Positions 9,180-17,619 are shown, counted from the first letter of the stretch. The stretch is 37,282 nucleotides of DNA from Geobacillus jurassicus NBRC 107829 (GCF_001544315.1 NZ_BCQG01000038.1:1-37282); one strand, 5' to 3'. Made by a program: numbers and translations. The notes: generated by a model not told the origin, from the sequence alone.

Positions 9180-9425
9180 GCGCCGCTGGCCGCGTGAAAA
9201 AATGGGGTGTATGCGCCGGTTGCTTTGTTTTGGGAGACGGGAGTGCTTTGGCTGCGAGGCTGTTTCGGTCTCGGGAAAGAAGGGAATGCTTTGTTTCGGG
9301 ACCGAAAGGCTTGCCATGCGCCGCTTTTAGTCCATTCGCGGCATTGGCTGCTTGCGGCGTTTCGGAAATGAACAGAAGCGTCATATGCACCGTTTCACGT
9401 ATACTTGGGAAAGAGGTGAACTTTG

Positions 9426-9665
9426 ATGATGCCGGTCATTGGTCAACAAGCGTTGATTTCGATTATCGTCCACTTAGCGTTTCTAGCGGTGACGTGGTGG
9501 ACGCTGCAGGCGGTGCGGCTCGAGGTGCTGCTTCGGCCGAACCGCGTCGTCCAAGGGCGTCTGCTGTACATTTTATTGACGATCGCCATCGGCTCGACGG
9601 TGGCGAACTTTTTCCTCGACTATTGGGCGTGGTCGACCGATTTGCCGTATTTATTCCGCGATTAA
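9426..9665 (+). CDS. ywzB: DUF1146 family small membrane protein (YwzB-like)
   Basis: A 79-residue protein with two hydrophobic segments (about residues 7-27 and 45-62) separated by a basic loop, matching in size and pattern the DUF1146 proteins encoded just upstream of ywmB-murA in Bacillus. The function of the family is not known. An in-frame TTG (9423) and ATGs at 9426 and 9429 are possible starts; AGGTG at 9414-9418 favours 9426 or 9429. A longer reading frame in another phase covers the same DNA but lacks a credible start and composition. The call rests on position and topology. Confidence 0.8.
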   Translation: MMPVIGQQALISIIVHLAFLAVTWWTLQAVRLEVLLRPNRVVQGRLLYILLTIAIGSTVANFFLDYWAWSTDLPYLFRD

Positions 9666-10209
9666 AGAGGCCGGGGCGCCGTATGGCATGAGCTGCATGG
9701 CGCCGCTTTGGCCCCCGCTCCTCGCCGACAAGAGGCTTCATCCGTTGCCGCCGCATTTCCCTTCCGTCCTTTTCCGCCCTGCTGTTTTGCCGGTGCGGCA
9801 TTGGGGAGGGCTTTTTGTTTGGCCCGTTGTTTCGCACGTGGCGGATTATTCTGCCTTTCGCTGTATCCTTGTCTAAAACGGCGGCGAAAGACGTCCCATT
9901 TCCCTCAACCGCCTGTTCAGAAACGCGGGAAAGGCGGCGTTGAAAGCGGTCGACGTCCCATTGTTACACTGCCACGGTTGTCTCTTTTCTTGAGCCAGCG
10001 TTTGGACGATGTTTAGCGGCAAGCTGATCCTCATCCGACCTCTGTCCTTTCCCCGTCTGCCGCCTCGTTCTTTGCGCCGATAGGTTGCCCGTCTTCTTTG
10101 GTTTTTATTCATGAAACCGATTTCAAAAACCGTTATGTGTCGATTTTTTTGACGTATGTTCCCTTGTCCGGTGGCAACAATAACAAGTAAGGAGAGGAAG
10201 GGAACGAAG
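9666..10209. other. 544-nt intergenic region between ywzB and ywmB
   Basis: No convincing gene on either strand. It holds an imperfect GC-rich hairpin just after ywzB (two GGCGCC words) and two copies of GACGTCCCATT at 9890-9900 and 9952-9962, each preceded by a GGCGGCG word. The cre-like palindrome listed separately and a TTGACG word at 10149-10154 come last, ahead of ywmB. The promoter for ywmB-murA should lie here, but no good -10 was found at correct spacing from TTGACG. Confidence 0.5.
10112..10125 (+). promoter_or_regulatory. Candidate cre (CcpA-binding) site upstream of ywmB-murA
   Basis: TGAAACCGATTTCA matches the published consensus TGNAANCGNWNNCA at every fixed position and is a near-palindrome. 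It lies ~85 nt before the ywmB start and 23 nt before a TTGACG word. Function is inferred from the consensus alone. Confidence 0.45.
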
Positions 10210-10959
10210 ATGAGACAAATGAGTTGGTTGATGGTGCTGGCCGCTGCAGTCTTGTTGCTGGCCGCAGGGCAACACCGGACGGAAGGCGCTCAGGGGAACG
10301 AATGGTCCAAACCGTTGGAAATGATGGCGCGCACATTGGCGCAGCACGGTGCTTCGCTCGGCCGCTGGGTCGTGTACACAAGAGAGTATGCCCACGATAT
10401 TCAAAATGATGCGGATTTTTTAAAAAAAATGGCGGAATTGAAACAAACATACCGCTCCTTTCGCTGGACGTTCCACCATACCCGACATTGGCAAAAAGCG
10501 ATCGGCACGAACGACCATTCCTTCTTTCGTGAACAAATTCAGCTCGTGACGACCGTCACAAATGGAACGCCGCAAACGTATATCCTCTATGAAGCAACCG
10601 GCCCAACGTGGAGCCAAGCTAGCTGGAAAGACGCAGCACAGCACATTCAAGAAACGACGAACGGACTATTTGTGAATCACCCTACATTTTTTGCTTGTAT
10701 TGAAGGCGAGTTCAATGGTAATATGAAAGGTGGTTTGTTCGATCAAGCCTCTCAATTGCTGCGTGATCTTCAAGCGACGCCTGTCGAGTGGCTGCGGGAA
10801 GAGTCACTCGTTTCCCTGTCTGCATATACTGGGCAGTGGAAGAACGTTCTCCCGGCCGCCAATCATCAGCCGATCAACCTGCAACTCGCCTTGAGGAAAA
10901 GTTTGGGCGGCAAGACGCGCGTCGTTGCTGGAACCCCAATCATTACCATTGAATACTAA
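10210..10959 (+). CDS. ywmB: YwmB family TATA-box-binding-protein-like secreted protein
   Basis: A 249-residue protein with an N-terminal signal peptide or anchor (hydrophobic residues 6-20, then QHRTEGAQG), matching YwmB (DUF1779 family), which in Bacillus sits directly upstream of murA. The family's role is uncertain. The start ATG at 10210 is preceded by GGAGAGGAAGG; an upstream in-frame extension to 10156 lacks a ribosome site and would bury the signal peptide. The C-terminal YTGQWKN and final TPIITIEY look like a complete globular end. murA follows 31 nt downstream with its own ribosome site, suggesting one transcript. The call rests on context plus general sequence resemblance. Confidence 0.8.
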   Translation: MRQMSWLMVLAAAVLLLAAGQHRTEGAQGNEWSKPLEMMARTLAQHGASLGRWVVYTREYAHDIQNDADFLKKMAELKQTYRSFRWTFHHTRHWQKAIGTNDHSFFREQIQLVTTVTNGTPQTYILYEATGPTWSQASWKDAAQHIQETTNGLFVNHPTFFACIEGEFNGNMKGGLFDQASQLLRDLQATPVEWLREESLVSLSAYTGQWKNVLPAANHQPINLQLALRKSLGGKTRVVAGTPIITIEY

Positions 10960-10990
10960 TATAGAGAAATTGGACGCGGAGGGGAATACC

Positions 10991-12295
10991 TTGGAAAAGA
11001 TCATCGTCCGTGGCGGAAACCGGTTGAGCGGCACCGTCAAAGTGGAAGGCGCAAAAAATGCCGTTTTGCCTGTCATCGCTGCCACTTTATTGGCCACGAA
11101 AGGAACAAGTACGATTCATGATGTGCCTGCTCTTTCCGATGTATATACAATCAGCGAAGTGCTCCGCTATTTAGGCGCCGATGTGCACATTGCCGGCGAG
11201 ACGGTCACCGTCGATGCCACCGGTCCGTTGACGGTGGAAGCGCCGTTTGAATATGTGCGAAAAATGCGTGCGTCGGTGCTTGTCATGGGGCCGCTGTTGG
11301 CGCGCAACGGCCGAGCCCGCGTGGCGCTGCCGGGCGGCTGTGCCATTGGTTCGCGCCCGATCGACCAACATTTAAAAGGATTTGAAGCGATGGGCGCGTC
11401 TGTGAAAGTCGGCAATGGCTTTATCGATGCGGAAGTGAACGGACGGCTCCGCGGCGCCAAAATTTATTTGGACTTTCCAAGCGTCGGGGCGACGGAAAAC
11501 ATTATGATGGCCGCCGTGCTCGCGGAAGGCACGACTGTGATCGAAAACTGCGCCAAAGAGCCGGAAATCGTCGATTTGGCGAACTTTTTGAACGCGATGG
11601 GCGCCAAAGTGCGCGGCGCCGGCACCGGAACGATTCGAATTGAGGGAGTTGACGAGCTCGTCGGCACAACGCATACGGTCATTCCGGACCGCATCGAAGC
11701 CGGCACGTTTATGGTGGCGGCGGCGATCACCGGCGGCAATGTCCTCGTGCAAGGAGCCGTTCCGGAACATTTAGGCTCGCTGATCGCCAAACTCGAAGAA
11801 ATGGGCGTGACCGTCATTGAAGAGGAAAACGGCGTGCGTGTCATCGGTCCGGAAAAGCTGAAAGCCGTCGACATTAAAACGATGCCATACCCGGGCTTTC
11901 CGACCGACATGCAGTCGCAAATGATGGCTCTCTTGTTGAAAGCGGAAGGCACGAGCATGATCACCGAGACGGTGTTTGAAAACCGCTTTATGCATGTGGA
12001 GGAATTCCGGCGCATGAACGCCGACATTAAAATTGAAGGGCGTTCCGTCATTATTAATGGCCCGTGCCAGCTGCAAGGCGCCGAAGTGGCGGCCACCGAT
12101 TTGCGCGCAGCGGCGGCGTTGATTTTGGCTGGACTCGCGGCGGACGGCTACACGCGCGTGACCGAGCTTCGTCATCTCGACCGCGGGTATGTCCGCTTCC
12201 ACGAAAAGTTGGCTGCGCTTGGGGCCGACATTGAACGCGTCCGCGAAGAGATGGAACAACTCGATCAAGTGCAAGCGATCAAATGGAACGGATAA
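10991..12295 (+). CDS. murA: UDP-N-acetylglucosamine 1-carboxyvinyltransferase MurA
   Basis: Transfers enolpyruvate from PEP to UDP-GlcNAc, the first committed step of peptidoglycan synthesis, in the cytoplasm. With the TTG start at 10991 (GGAGGGG 6 nt upstream) the product has 434 residues, the normal MurA length. K22-N23 of the substrate-binding GAKNAVLP motif and the catalytic C117 in [13 protein letters not shown] are both present; the cysteine form is the fosfomycin-sensitive type. A longer reading to 10925 would overlap the end of ywmB and is rejected. Neighbours match the Bacillus murAA locus. A terminator follows directly. Confidence 0.95.
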   Translation: MEKIIVRGGNRLSGTVKVEGAKNAVLPVIAATLLATKGTSTIHDVPALSDVYTISEVLRYLGADVHIAGETVTVDATGPLTVEAPFEYVRKMRASVLVMGPLLARNGRARVALPGGCAIGSRPIDQHLKGFEAMGASVKVGNGFIDAEVNGRLRGAKIYLDFPSVGATENIMMAAVLAEGTTVIENCAKEPEIVDLANFLNAMGAKVRGAGTGTIRIEGVDELVGTTHTVIPDRIEAGTFMVAAAITGGNVLVQGAVPEHLGSLIAKLEEMGVTVIEEENGVRVIGPEKLKAVDIKTMPYPGFPTDMQSQMMALLLKAEGTSMITETVFENRFMHVEEFRRMNADIKIEGRSVIINGPCQLQGAEVAATDLRAAAALILAGLAADGYTRVTELRHLDRGYVRFHEKLAALGADIERVREEMEQLDQVQAIKWNG

Positions 12296-12301
12296 CGAGC
12301 G

Positions 12302-12348
12302 AAAAAACGACCGTGAACTGCCTTTCAGCAGGGAATGGTCGTTTTTTT
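12302..12348 (+). terminator. Rho-independent terminator after murA
   Basis: AAAAAACGACC (12302-12312) is complementary to GGTCGTTTTTT (from 12337). A run of seven Ts ends at 12348. It starts 7 nt after the murA stop. Confidence 0.9.
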
Positions 12349-12727
12349 CTTGGAACACGGGCGACCGTCGAAGGACGGTAAAAAACAGCCGTTCGTTCCT
12401 AACGGCCTGTTTTGAAGCTCAGAGAAAGACCGTCTGTATGAAATTTCTCCATAAGCTTGATCGCATCGCGCGCGGCAAGTCGCGACGGTGGTGAAACATG
12501 TGCTTTCGAAAAGCCCCTTGTTCCATCGCCCCCTATTCAGTCACCGACTTTTTTCAACGGCTTCATGTTTAGGCGGAGGGCGAAACGCGCTCAAGGATTT
12601 TCTATGAAAAGAAAAATGTCATACATACTTGTCCGAGCCCATAACTATAGTAACGAACCGAAGCCAATGCAGGCATTCGTTCGCGATGTCCGCTTGTGCT
12701 TGGAAAACGCATATTGGGGGCTCGGCT
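12349..12727. other. Intergenic region murA-spoIID (379 nt)
   Basis: No supported gene. It contains a second hairpin at 12382-12413 (AAACAGCCGTT against AACGGCCTGTTT with one bulged C) with no proper T-run. The sigma-E-like promoter for spoIID is listed separately. Short open frames here lack ribosome sites. Confidence 0.5.
12599..12627 (+). promoter_or_regulatory. Possible sigma-E promoter of spoIID
   Basis: CATACATA at 12620-12627 resembles the sigma-E -10 consensus CATACANT. The -35 candidate TTTCTAT at 12599-12605, 14 nt upstream, is weak. Expected because spoIID belongs to the mother-cell sigma-E regulon in Bacillus. Confidence 0.3.
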
Positions 12728-13756
12728 ATGGTGAAACGACTGAAACCAGTGATGGTGCTCGCTTTCTCGCTGTTTGTCGCCATCCTCGTCATTCCGACGG
12801 CGCTCGTTCTTCCATTTTATGACGGGAAGGTGGCTAAGTTGGCCGAACAACTGCACAAGCAAGAACAAATCCAGCGGTCGCAGGCAGCCGAAGGGCCGTC
12901 CATCGACGTGGCGGTCTATCGAAGCAAAGAACAACGCGTCGAACATATTCCGCTCGAGCAATACGTCATCGGCGTCGTCGCGGCGGAAATGCCGGCTGAA
13001 TTTGAGCTCGAGGCATTAAAGGCGCAAGCGTTGACGGCACGAACATACATCGTCAAGCAACTGCTCGCCAACCAGCCGTTTCGCCTGCCAAAAGGGGCGA
13101 ACGTGACGGATACGGTGACCCATCAAGTGTATTACAGCGATGACGAATTGCGAAAGCTATGGGGCAGCGACTACGATTGGAAAATCAAAAAAGTGACAAA
13201 AGCGGTGATGGACACGCAAGGACAAATTTTGACATACAACAACGAGCCGATCGAGGCGCTGTTTTTTTCGACAAGCAACGGCTACACGGAAAATTCCGAA
13301 GCCTATTGGCAAAGCGATTTTCCGTATTTAAAAAGCGTCGCCAGCCCGTGGGACAAACAATCGCCGAAATTTCACCAGCGGAAGACGATGTCGGTGGACG
13401 AATTTGAACGGAGGCTTGGGGTGACGTTGCCTGCTGACGGATCAGTCGGCGTCATTGTATCGCGCACCCCCGGACGCCGTGTCGGCGAAGTGAAGATCGG
13501 CGGCAAGACGTTTACGGGCCGCGACGTGCGCGAACGGCTCGGGTTGCCGTCGAGTGATTTCACTTGGGTGCGCAATGGAGATGACATCGTCATTACGACG
13601 AAAGGTTACGGCCATGGCGTCGGCATGAGTCAATACGGGGCCAACTTTATGGCCAAAGAAGGGAAAACGTACGCTGACATTGTCAAATATTATTACCGCG
13701 GCGTCCATATTTCGTCGGCGACGGCGTTTTTGAACAAGCTGACGGCGAAAAATTGA
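12728..13756 (+). CDS. spoIID: Stage II sporulation protein D (peptidoglycan lytic transglycosylase)
   Basis: Mother-cell membrane-anchored lytic transglycosylase that works with SpoIIP and SpoIIM to drive engulfment of the forespore. The 342 residues match the ~343 of B. subtilis. One N-terminal membrane segment (about residues 9-28) is followed by the SpoIID domain. Visible signatures are PLEQYVIGVVAAEMPAEFE with the likely catalytic glutamate, LKAQALTARTY, FFSTSNGYTENSE, and the C-terminal GYGHGVGMSQYGA. The start ATG at 12728 follows GGGGG by ~8 nt; the longer reading to 12629 would add a hydrophilic stretch before the anchor and is rejected. Confidence 0.95.
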   Translation: MVKRLKPVMVLAFSLFVAILVIPTALVLPFYDGKVAKLAEQLHKQEQIQRSQAAEGPSIDVAVYRSKEQRVEHIPLEQYVIGVVAAEMPAEFELEALKAQALTARTYIVKQLLANQPFRLPKGANVTDTVTHQVYYSDDELRKLWGSDYDWKIKKVTKAVMDTQGQILTYNNEPIEALFFSTSNGYTENSEAYWQSDFPYLKSVASPWDKQSPKFHQRKTMSVDEFERRLGVTLPADGSVGVIVSRTPGRRVGEVKIGGKTFTGRDVRERLGLPSSDFTWVRNGDDIVITTKGYGHGVGMSQYGANFMAKEGKTYADIVKYYYRGVHISSATAFLNKLTAKN

Positions 13757-13760
13757 TGAG

Positions 13761-13785
13761 CCGGGGGCCTCGCTCCCCGGTTTTT
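13761..13785 (+). terminator. Rho-independent terminator after spoIID
   Basis: CCGGGG (13761-13766) pairs with CCCCGG (13775-13780). Five Ts follow at 13781-13785. Confidence 0.85.
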
Positions 13786-13902
13786 CTGTCAAACTTTCGG
13801 GGCAAAAGGCAGGGAGACGCCCCTCGCCATGCGCCCCCTTATTTTTTTGTATAAAAATCTAGCCTAATGTCAAAAAATAAGTGAAAAAATTATTTTCTAT
13901 GT

Positions 13903-13931
13903 GTATATCTTTTCCTCTTTCTGTTCAAAAT
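13903..13931 (+). promoter_or_regulatory. Candidate sigma-F promoter of spoIIQ
   Basis: GTATA at 13903-13907 and GTTCAAAAT at 13923-13931 are separated by 15 nt, fitting the GYWTA-N15-GGNRANANT pattern at most fixed positions. Known biology supports it: spoIIQ is transcribed by sigma-F in the forespore. Confidence 0.5.
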
Positions 13932-13950
13932 GGTTGCTGAGGTGATGAAC

Positions 13951-14838
13951 ATGAGAGAGGAACAAAAACAATCGTCGCTGAAGCGTCTGTTCCGCAAACG
14001 TTGGGTATTTCCGGCGATCTATTTATCATCTGCCGCGTTGATCGTCGCTGGCGCGCTTTGGTTCCAATTGGGCAAAGAGGAGAATACGGGCAGAGACAAC
14101 GTGGCGAAAAACGGCACCGCCCAGCAAGAAAATCCAGCTGTTCCGGTCAATGAAACGGTCGAAACGATTGCGATGCCGGTGCTTGATCCGAATGCGGTGC
14201 AAGTGAAAACGCCGTTCTATGATGACAACGCATCGGAAGCAGAACAGGAAGCAGCCCTCGTCTTTTATGATCATACGTACCACCCGAACCAAGGCGTCGA
14301 CTTGGTGCGCCAAGACGGCAAAACGTTTGACGTCACCGCTTCCTTAAGCGGCACGGTGACGAAAGCGGAAAAAGACCCGATTTTAGGCTACGTTGTCGAA
14401 ATCAACCATGAACAAGGGGTTACGACCGTCTATCAATCGCTCGCTGACGTGAAAGTCGAAGCTGGCGACACGGTGAAACAAGGCGAAGTGATCGGCAAGG
14501 CAGGGCAAAGCGAATTCAACAAAGAAGCCGGCATCCACGTCCACTTTGAAATTCGCAAAGACGGCCGGGCGGTGAATCCGATTGATTATGTCGACAAACC
14601 GTTGACTGCTTTGACTGACAAAGCGGAAGACAACGCAGGAAGCGATCGCGCCGCCACGAGCAAAGAAAAAGAATTGATGCCAAGCGACGAAACAGCGCCG
14701 ACAGACGAAAACCCGGCGAATGAACAAGCGCCGGCTGACGATCATTCGACGGCGCCAAGCGACAACAATCAAGACGAAAACAACGACGCTTCGTCCTACA
14801 AAACGCCAGACGCCTCGATCGGCATGGCAAGAGCGTAA
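13951..14838 (+). CDS. spoIIQ: Stage II sporulation protein Q (LytM/M23-like)
   Basis: Forespore membrane protein that pairs with SpoIIIAH to bridge the two membranes during engulfment. With the ATG at 13951 (AGGTG 6 nt upstream) it has 295 residues and begins MREEQKQ, like B. subtilis SpoIIQ. Upstream in-frame ATGs at 13930 and 13945 are less well spaced. One membrane segment (about 20-40), then an M23-type domain (about 105-215), then a disordered Asp/Glu/Asn-rich tail. The first zinc-ligand position reads N113-x-G-x-D117 instead of H-x-G-x-D, while H196-x-H198 is retained. This fits the known degenerate, non-enzymatic B. subtilis protein. Confidence 0.93.
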   Translation: MREEQKQSSLKRLFRKRWVFPAIYLSSAALIVAGALWFQLGKEENTGRDNVAKNGTAQQENPAVPVNETVETIAMPVLDPNAVQVKTPFYDDNASEAEQEAALVFYDHTYHPNQGVDLVRQDGKTFDVTASLSGTVTKAEKDPILGYVVEINHEQGVTTVYQSLADVKVEAGDTVKQGEVIGKAGQSEFNKEAGIHVHFEIRKDGRAVNPIDYVDKPLTALTDKAEDNAGSDRAATSKEKELMPSDETAPTDENPANEQAPADDHSTAPSDNNQDENNDASSYKTPDASIGMARA

Positions 14839-14877
14839 TCGACAAAGCGCCTAGCAGAGGAAACGAAAAATGCGACG

Positions 14878-14921
14878 AAAAGGCCTGTCCGTTTGCCAAG
14901 ACAAACGGGCGGGCCTTTTTT
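14878..14921 (+). terminator. Rho-independent terminator after spoIIQ
   Basis: AAAAGGCCTGTCCGTTTG (14878-14895) is almost fully complementary to CAAACGGGCGGGCCTTTT (from 14902). The T-run ends at 14921. Confidence 0.92.
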
Positions 14922-14947
14922 CATCGTCATGTTGCGCCCTAGAGGGA

Positions 14948-14986
14948 TGAAAAAGCTTTCAACCTGGCAGCCGGAGCGGGTATAAT
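14948..14986 (+). promoter_or_regulatory. Promoter of the Lrp/AsnC gene with overlapping palindrome
   Basis: A perfect -10 TATAAT lies at 14981-14986, with a weak -35 TTCAAC at 14958-14963 (17-nt spacing). The palindrome TGAAAAAGCTTTCA (14948-14961) overlaps the -35. It resembles a cre site but lacks the central CG, so an autoregulatory operator is equally possible. Confidence 0.6.
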
Positions 14987-15020
14987 GATAGAAAATGGAT
15001 GCTAGGCGGGTGACAAGGCA

Positions 15021-15470
15021 GTGAAACTAGATGACATCGACCGCAAAATTCTTGAGCTGTTGATTGAAGATGGCCGAATGTCATACGTCGACATCGGCAA
15101 AAAACTGAATCTCTCGCGCGTCGCCGTCCGCGAACGGGTCAACCAGCTCGTCAAGCACGGCGTCATTGAAAAGTTCACCGTCGTCATTAATTCAGAGAAA
15201 TTCGGCAAGCAAGTCTCGGCGTTTTTCGAGGTTGACTGCGAGCCGGCGTATTTGGTCGAAGTGGCGCAAAAGCTGGCCGAAAACCCAAACGTGGCGAGCT
15301 GCTACCAAATGACCGGCCCGAGCACGCTCCATATGCACGTTCTCGTTGAAGATTTTGCCGCCCTCGAAAAATTCATCAACAATGAGCTGTATGCGTTAGA
15401 AGGCATCACGAGAGTCGAAAGCCATATTTTGCTTCGCCGCTTTAAGAGCCGGACGGGGTTGAAGTTGTAG
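15021..15470 (+). CDS. ywrC: Lrp/AsnC family transcriptional regulator (YwrC-like)
   Basis: A 149-residue DNA-binding regulator. An N-terminal winged helix-turn-helix (residues ~4-60: LDDIDRKILELL, then DIGKKLNLSRVAVRERVNQL) is followed by the RAM ligand-binding domain (~70-140). Lrp-type proteins sense amino acids or small metabolites and usually act on neighbouring transport or catabolic genes. The start is GTG at 15021; the ribosome site is weak (GGCGGGTGA). In B. subtilis, ywrC lies with ywrD (gamma-glutamyltransferase) and ywrA/ywrB (CHR-type transporters), all of which occur here downstream. It is therefore the best candidate to control the next operon. Confidence 0.85.
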   Translation: MKLDDIDRKILELLIEDGRMSYVDIGKKLNLSRVAVRERVNQLVKHGVIEKFTVVINSEKFGKQVSAFFEVDCEPAYLVEVAQKLAENPNVASCYQMTGPSTLHMHVLVEDFAALEKFINNELYALEGITRVESHILLRRFKSRTGLKL

Positions 15471-15502
15471 CGGCCGCCTCTGGCAGGGCCGTGAAGCCCG
15501 GT

Positions 15503-15534
15503 AAAAAGCGTCCCGTAAAGGGGCGTTTTTTTTT
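15503..15534 (+). terminator. Rho-independent terminator after the Lrp gene
   Basis: AAAAAGCGTCCC (15503-15514) pairs with GGGGCGTTTTT (from 15520), with wobble pairs. Nine Ts end at 15534. Confidence 0.85.
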
Positions 15535-15554
15535 ATTCATAATAAAAAATTCAA

Positions 15555-15569
15555 TTTTTTTAGAGAATT
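15555..15569 (+). promoter_or_regulatory. Possible CodY-box-like sequence
   Basis: TTTTTTTAGAGAATT matches AATTTTCWGAAAATT at 11 of 15 positions and sits just upstream of the importer promoter. In such AT-rich DNA a match of this quality can arise by chance. Confidence 0.25.
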
Positions 15570-15572
15570 ATG

Positions 15573-15601
15573 TAGAAAAATGATTCGAATTCCTATATAA
15601 T
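15573..15601 (+). promoter_or_regulatory. Sigma-A promoter of the peptide-importer operon
   Basis: TAGAAA (15573-15578, 4 of 6 matches to TTGACA) and TATAAT (15596-15601) are separated by exactly 17 nt. The surrounding 160 nt are strikingly AT-rich. Confidence 0.65.
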
Positions 15602-15621
15602 CATAAAAAACAAAATAAAAA

Positions 15622-15647
15622 TTAACTTTGTTAAATATCAATTTGAT
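15622..15647. promoter_or_regulatory. Twin palindromes downstream of the importer promoter
   Basis: TTAACTTTGTTAA (15622-15634) and ATCAATTTGAT (15637-15647) are perfect inverted repeats spaced by 2 nt. They lie about 20 nt after the -10, where a repressor or Lrp-type protein could act. Function is inferred from geometry. Confidence 0.4.
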
Positions 15648-15705
15648 TTTAATTAACAAATGCATATAAAATTCTCTTTTATATAAACAACGGAAAGGAG
15701 TGAGT

Positions 15706-16650
15706 ATGATGGTAGGGATGATTGTCAGAAGATTTTTTCAGCTTATCCTCCTATTGGTCGGCATCTCGTTCCTCGTCTTTACGAGCATGTATATCGCTCC
15801 GGGGGACCCAGCAACGATCATTGCTGGCCCGACCGCATCACAGTCAGACATAGAGGCCATCCGCAAAGATTTAGGGCTTAACGACCCGTTCCTTGTCCAG
15901 TATGGCCGTTACATAAACGGGGTGCTCCATGGTGATCTTGGTTATTCGTACCAAACGAAACAGCCGGTGTGGGACGCGATCATGACGCGGTTTCCGAACA
16001 CGCTTAAGCTAGCCATCGCCAGCATTATTGTGGCGGTCATCATTGGTGTCGTTGCCGGCATTATTTCTGCCATCCGGCAAAATTCATGGTTTGACGTCTC
16101 CAGCACCGTCTTTGCTTTGGCAGGCATTTCGATCCCGAACTTTTGGCTTGGCACCGTGCTCATTTTAATTTTCGCTGTCAACTTGCAGTTGCTTCCCGTC
16201 GGCGGGTTGGATCAGCCGTTTTATACGGCAGAAGGGTTGAAGCAGCTGGTGCTGCCGGCCATTACGCTTGGGACCGGGTCAGCAGCAATGATTGCGAGAA
16301 TGAGCCGTTCGTCGATGCTCGAGGTCATCCGAGCCGACTTTATTCGGACAGCACGGGCCAAAGGCTTAAGAGAGCGGACGGTCATTTGGGTGCATGCCTT
16401 GCGCAACGCCATGATCCCCGTCATTACTGTCATTGGCCTAAACTTTGGTTTTTTGCTCGGCGGCACGATCATCACCGAACAGGTTTTTGCCATTAACGGC
16501 GTCGGCCGCCTGATGGTGCAAGCCATTGCCGCCCGGGACTTCCCGATGGTGCAAGGCTCCGTCTTGCTTGTTGCTACGTTGTTTGTCTTAGTCAACCTGA
16601 TTGTTGACATTATTTATACATTTATCGACCCGCGTATTAGTTACGATTAA
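15706..16650 (+). CDS. Peptide-type ABC transporter permease (DppB/GsiC-like)
   Basis: First membrane subunit of an Opp/Dpp-type importer, 314 residues with six hydrophobic segments. Family features visible are YIAPGDPATIIAGP after helix 1, GDLGYSYQTKQPV, and the EAA-loop region DFIRTARAKGLRERTVIWVHALRNAMIPV that docks on the ATPase. AAAGGAG at 15694-15700 places the start at ATG 15706 (or 15709) rather than at the upstream GTG. It opens a five-gene transporter set. The substrate is not determined by sequence alone; the linked gamma-glutamyltransferase points to glutathione or gamma-glutamyl peptides. Confidence 0.9.
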   Translation: MMVGMIVRRFFQLILLLVGISFLVFTSMYIAPGDPATIIAGPTASQSDIEAIRKDLGLNDPFLVQYGRYINGVLHGDLGYSYQTKQPVWDAIMTRFPNTLKLAIASIIVAVIIGVVAGIISAIRQNSWFDVSSTVFALAGISIPNFWLGTVLILIFAVNLQLLPVGGLDQPFYTAEGLKQLVLPAITLGTGSAAMIARMSRSSMLEVIRADFIRTARAKGLRERTVIWVHALRNAMIPVITVIGLNFGFLLGGTIITEQVFAINGVGRLMVQAIAARDFPMVQGSVLLVATLFVLVNLIVDIIYTFIDPRISYD

Positions 16651-16677
16651 ATGAGCGATAGAAAGGGGGGAAAATGA

Positions 16678-17580
16678 ATGGAAACCGGTGCAGCGGTGAA
16701 AACAGGCCATGCGACAGCCGACCTTGGACGCAAGAAAGAAAAAATGTACATCACCACGCTCAGGCGGTTGCTGAAAAACAAGTTGGCAATCGTGGGGCTT
16801 GTCATCATCGCCATTCAAGTACTCATGGCCATCTTTGCCCCGTGGCTCGCCACCCATGATCCGGTCAAGCAAAATTTGTCAGCGGCTGAGCTGCCGGTTT
16901 TTTCCGATGGACATTGGCTTGGAACCGATAACTACGGGCGGGATATTTGGAGTCGCATCGTATATGGCGCCCGCATTTCCCTCGTTGTCGGCATCGTTTC
17001 CGTCAGCTTAGGGCTCATCGGTGGGGTGGCGCTCGGCCTGTTGGCAGGGTATTACAAAAAACTCGACGGACTGATCATGCGGATTGTCGACTTGCTGTTT
17101 GCGTTTCCGGGCATTTTGCTTGCCATGCTCATCATCGCTATTTTAGGCACCGGCTTGATGAATGTGGCGATCGCCATTAGCATTTGGTCGATCCCGACGT
17201 GCGCCCGCATCGTCCGTGGCAGCGTTTTGTCGATCAAAAATCGCGAGTATATTTTGGCGATGAAAGCGCTCGGGGCGAGCAACGCCCGTATCATCATCAA
17301 ACATATTTTGCCAAACTGTTTGGCGCCGATCATTGTGTTTGCGACGATGCGCATGGCAACTGCCATTTTATCTGCTGCCTCGCTCAGCTATTTGGGGCTC
17401 GGCGCTCAGCCGCCGACGCCGGAGTGGGGAGCCATGATTGCCGCTGGCCAGGCGTTTATGTGGACGTCGCCGCACATGACGGTCGTTCCAGGCATCGCTA
17501 TTATGCTCGTCGTCTTCGCCTTTAACGTCGTTGGCGACGGATTGCGCGATGCGCTGGATCCAAACATGGATATCAATTAA
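16678..17580 (+). CDS. Peptide-type ABC transporter permease (DppC/GsiD-like)
   Basis: Second membrane subunit of the importer, 300 residues, with the OppC-type N-terminal segment (about residues 25-55) and then five more hydrophobic helices. Visible are HWLGTDNYGRDIWSRIVYGAR, the family's characteristic block, and the EAA loop REYILAMKALGASNARIIIKHILPN. The ATG at 16678 follows AAAGGGGGG. A short gap of 27 nt separates it from the first permease and 39 nt from the binding protein, so all belong to one operon. Confidence 0.9.
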   Translation: METGAAVKTGHATADLGRKKEKMYITTLRRLLKNKLAIVGLVIIAIQVLMAIFAPWLATHDPVKQNLSAAELPVFSDGHWLGTDNYGRDIWSRIVYGARISLVVGIVSVSLGLIGGVALGLLAGYYKKLDGLIMRIVDLLFAFPGILLAMLIIAILGTGLMNVAIAISIWSIPTCARIVRGSVLSIKNREYILAMKALGASNARIIIKHILPNCLAPIIVFATMRMATAILSAASLSYLGLGAQPPTPEWGAMIAAGQAFMWTSPHMTVVPGIAIMLVVFAFNVVGDGLRDALDPNMDIN

Positions 17581-17619
17581 TCAAACATAAATAAATAAAC
17601 CGTTTTGGAGGGAAGAACA

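Noticed and set aside
9194-9691. 165-codon plus-strand frame covering ywzB
   Set aside because: It overlaps ywzB in another phase, has no ribosome site, and lacks any membrane or domain pattern; ywzB fits better.
9873-10112. 79-codon minus-strand frame in the ywzB-ywmB gap
   Set aside because: Arg-rich composition typical of chance frames in G+C-rich DNA, no Shine-Dalgarno, no recognisable family.
10925-10990. Longer N-terminus for MurA
   Set aside because: Would overlap the ywmB end and precede the GGAGGGG that serves the TTG at 10991, where family homology begins.
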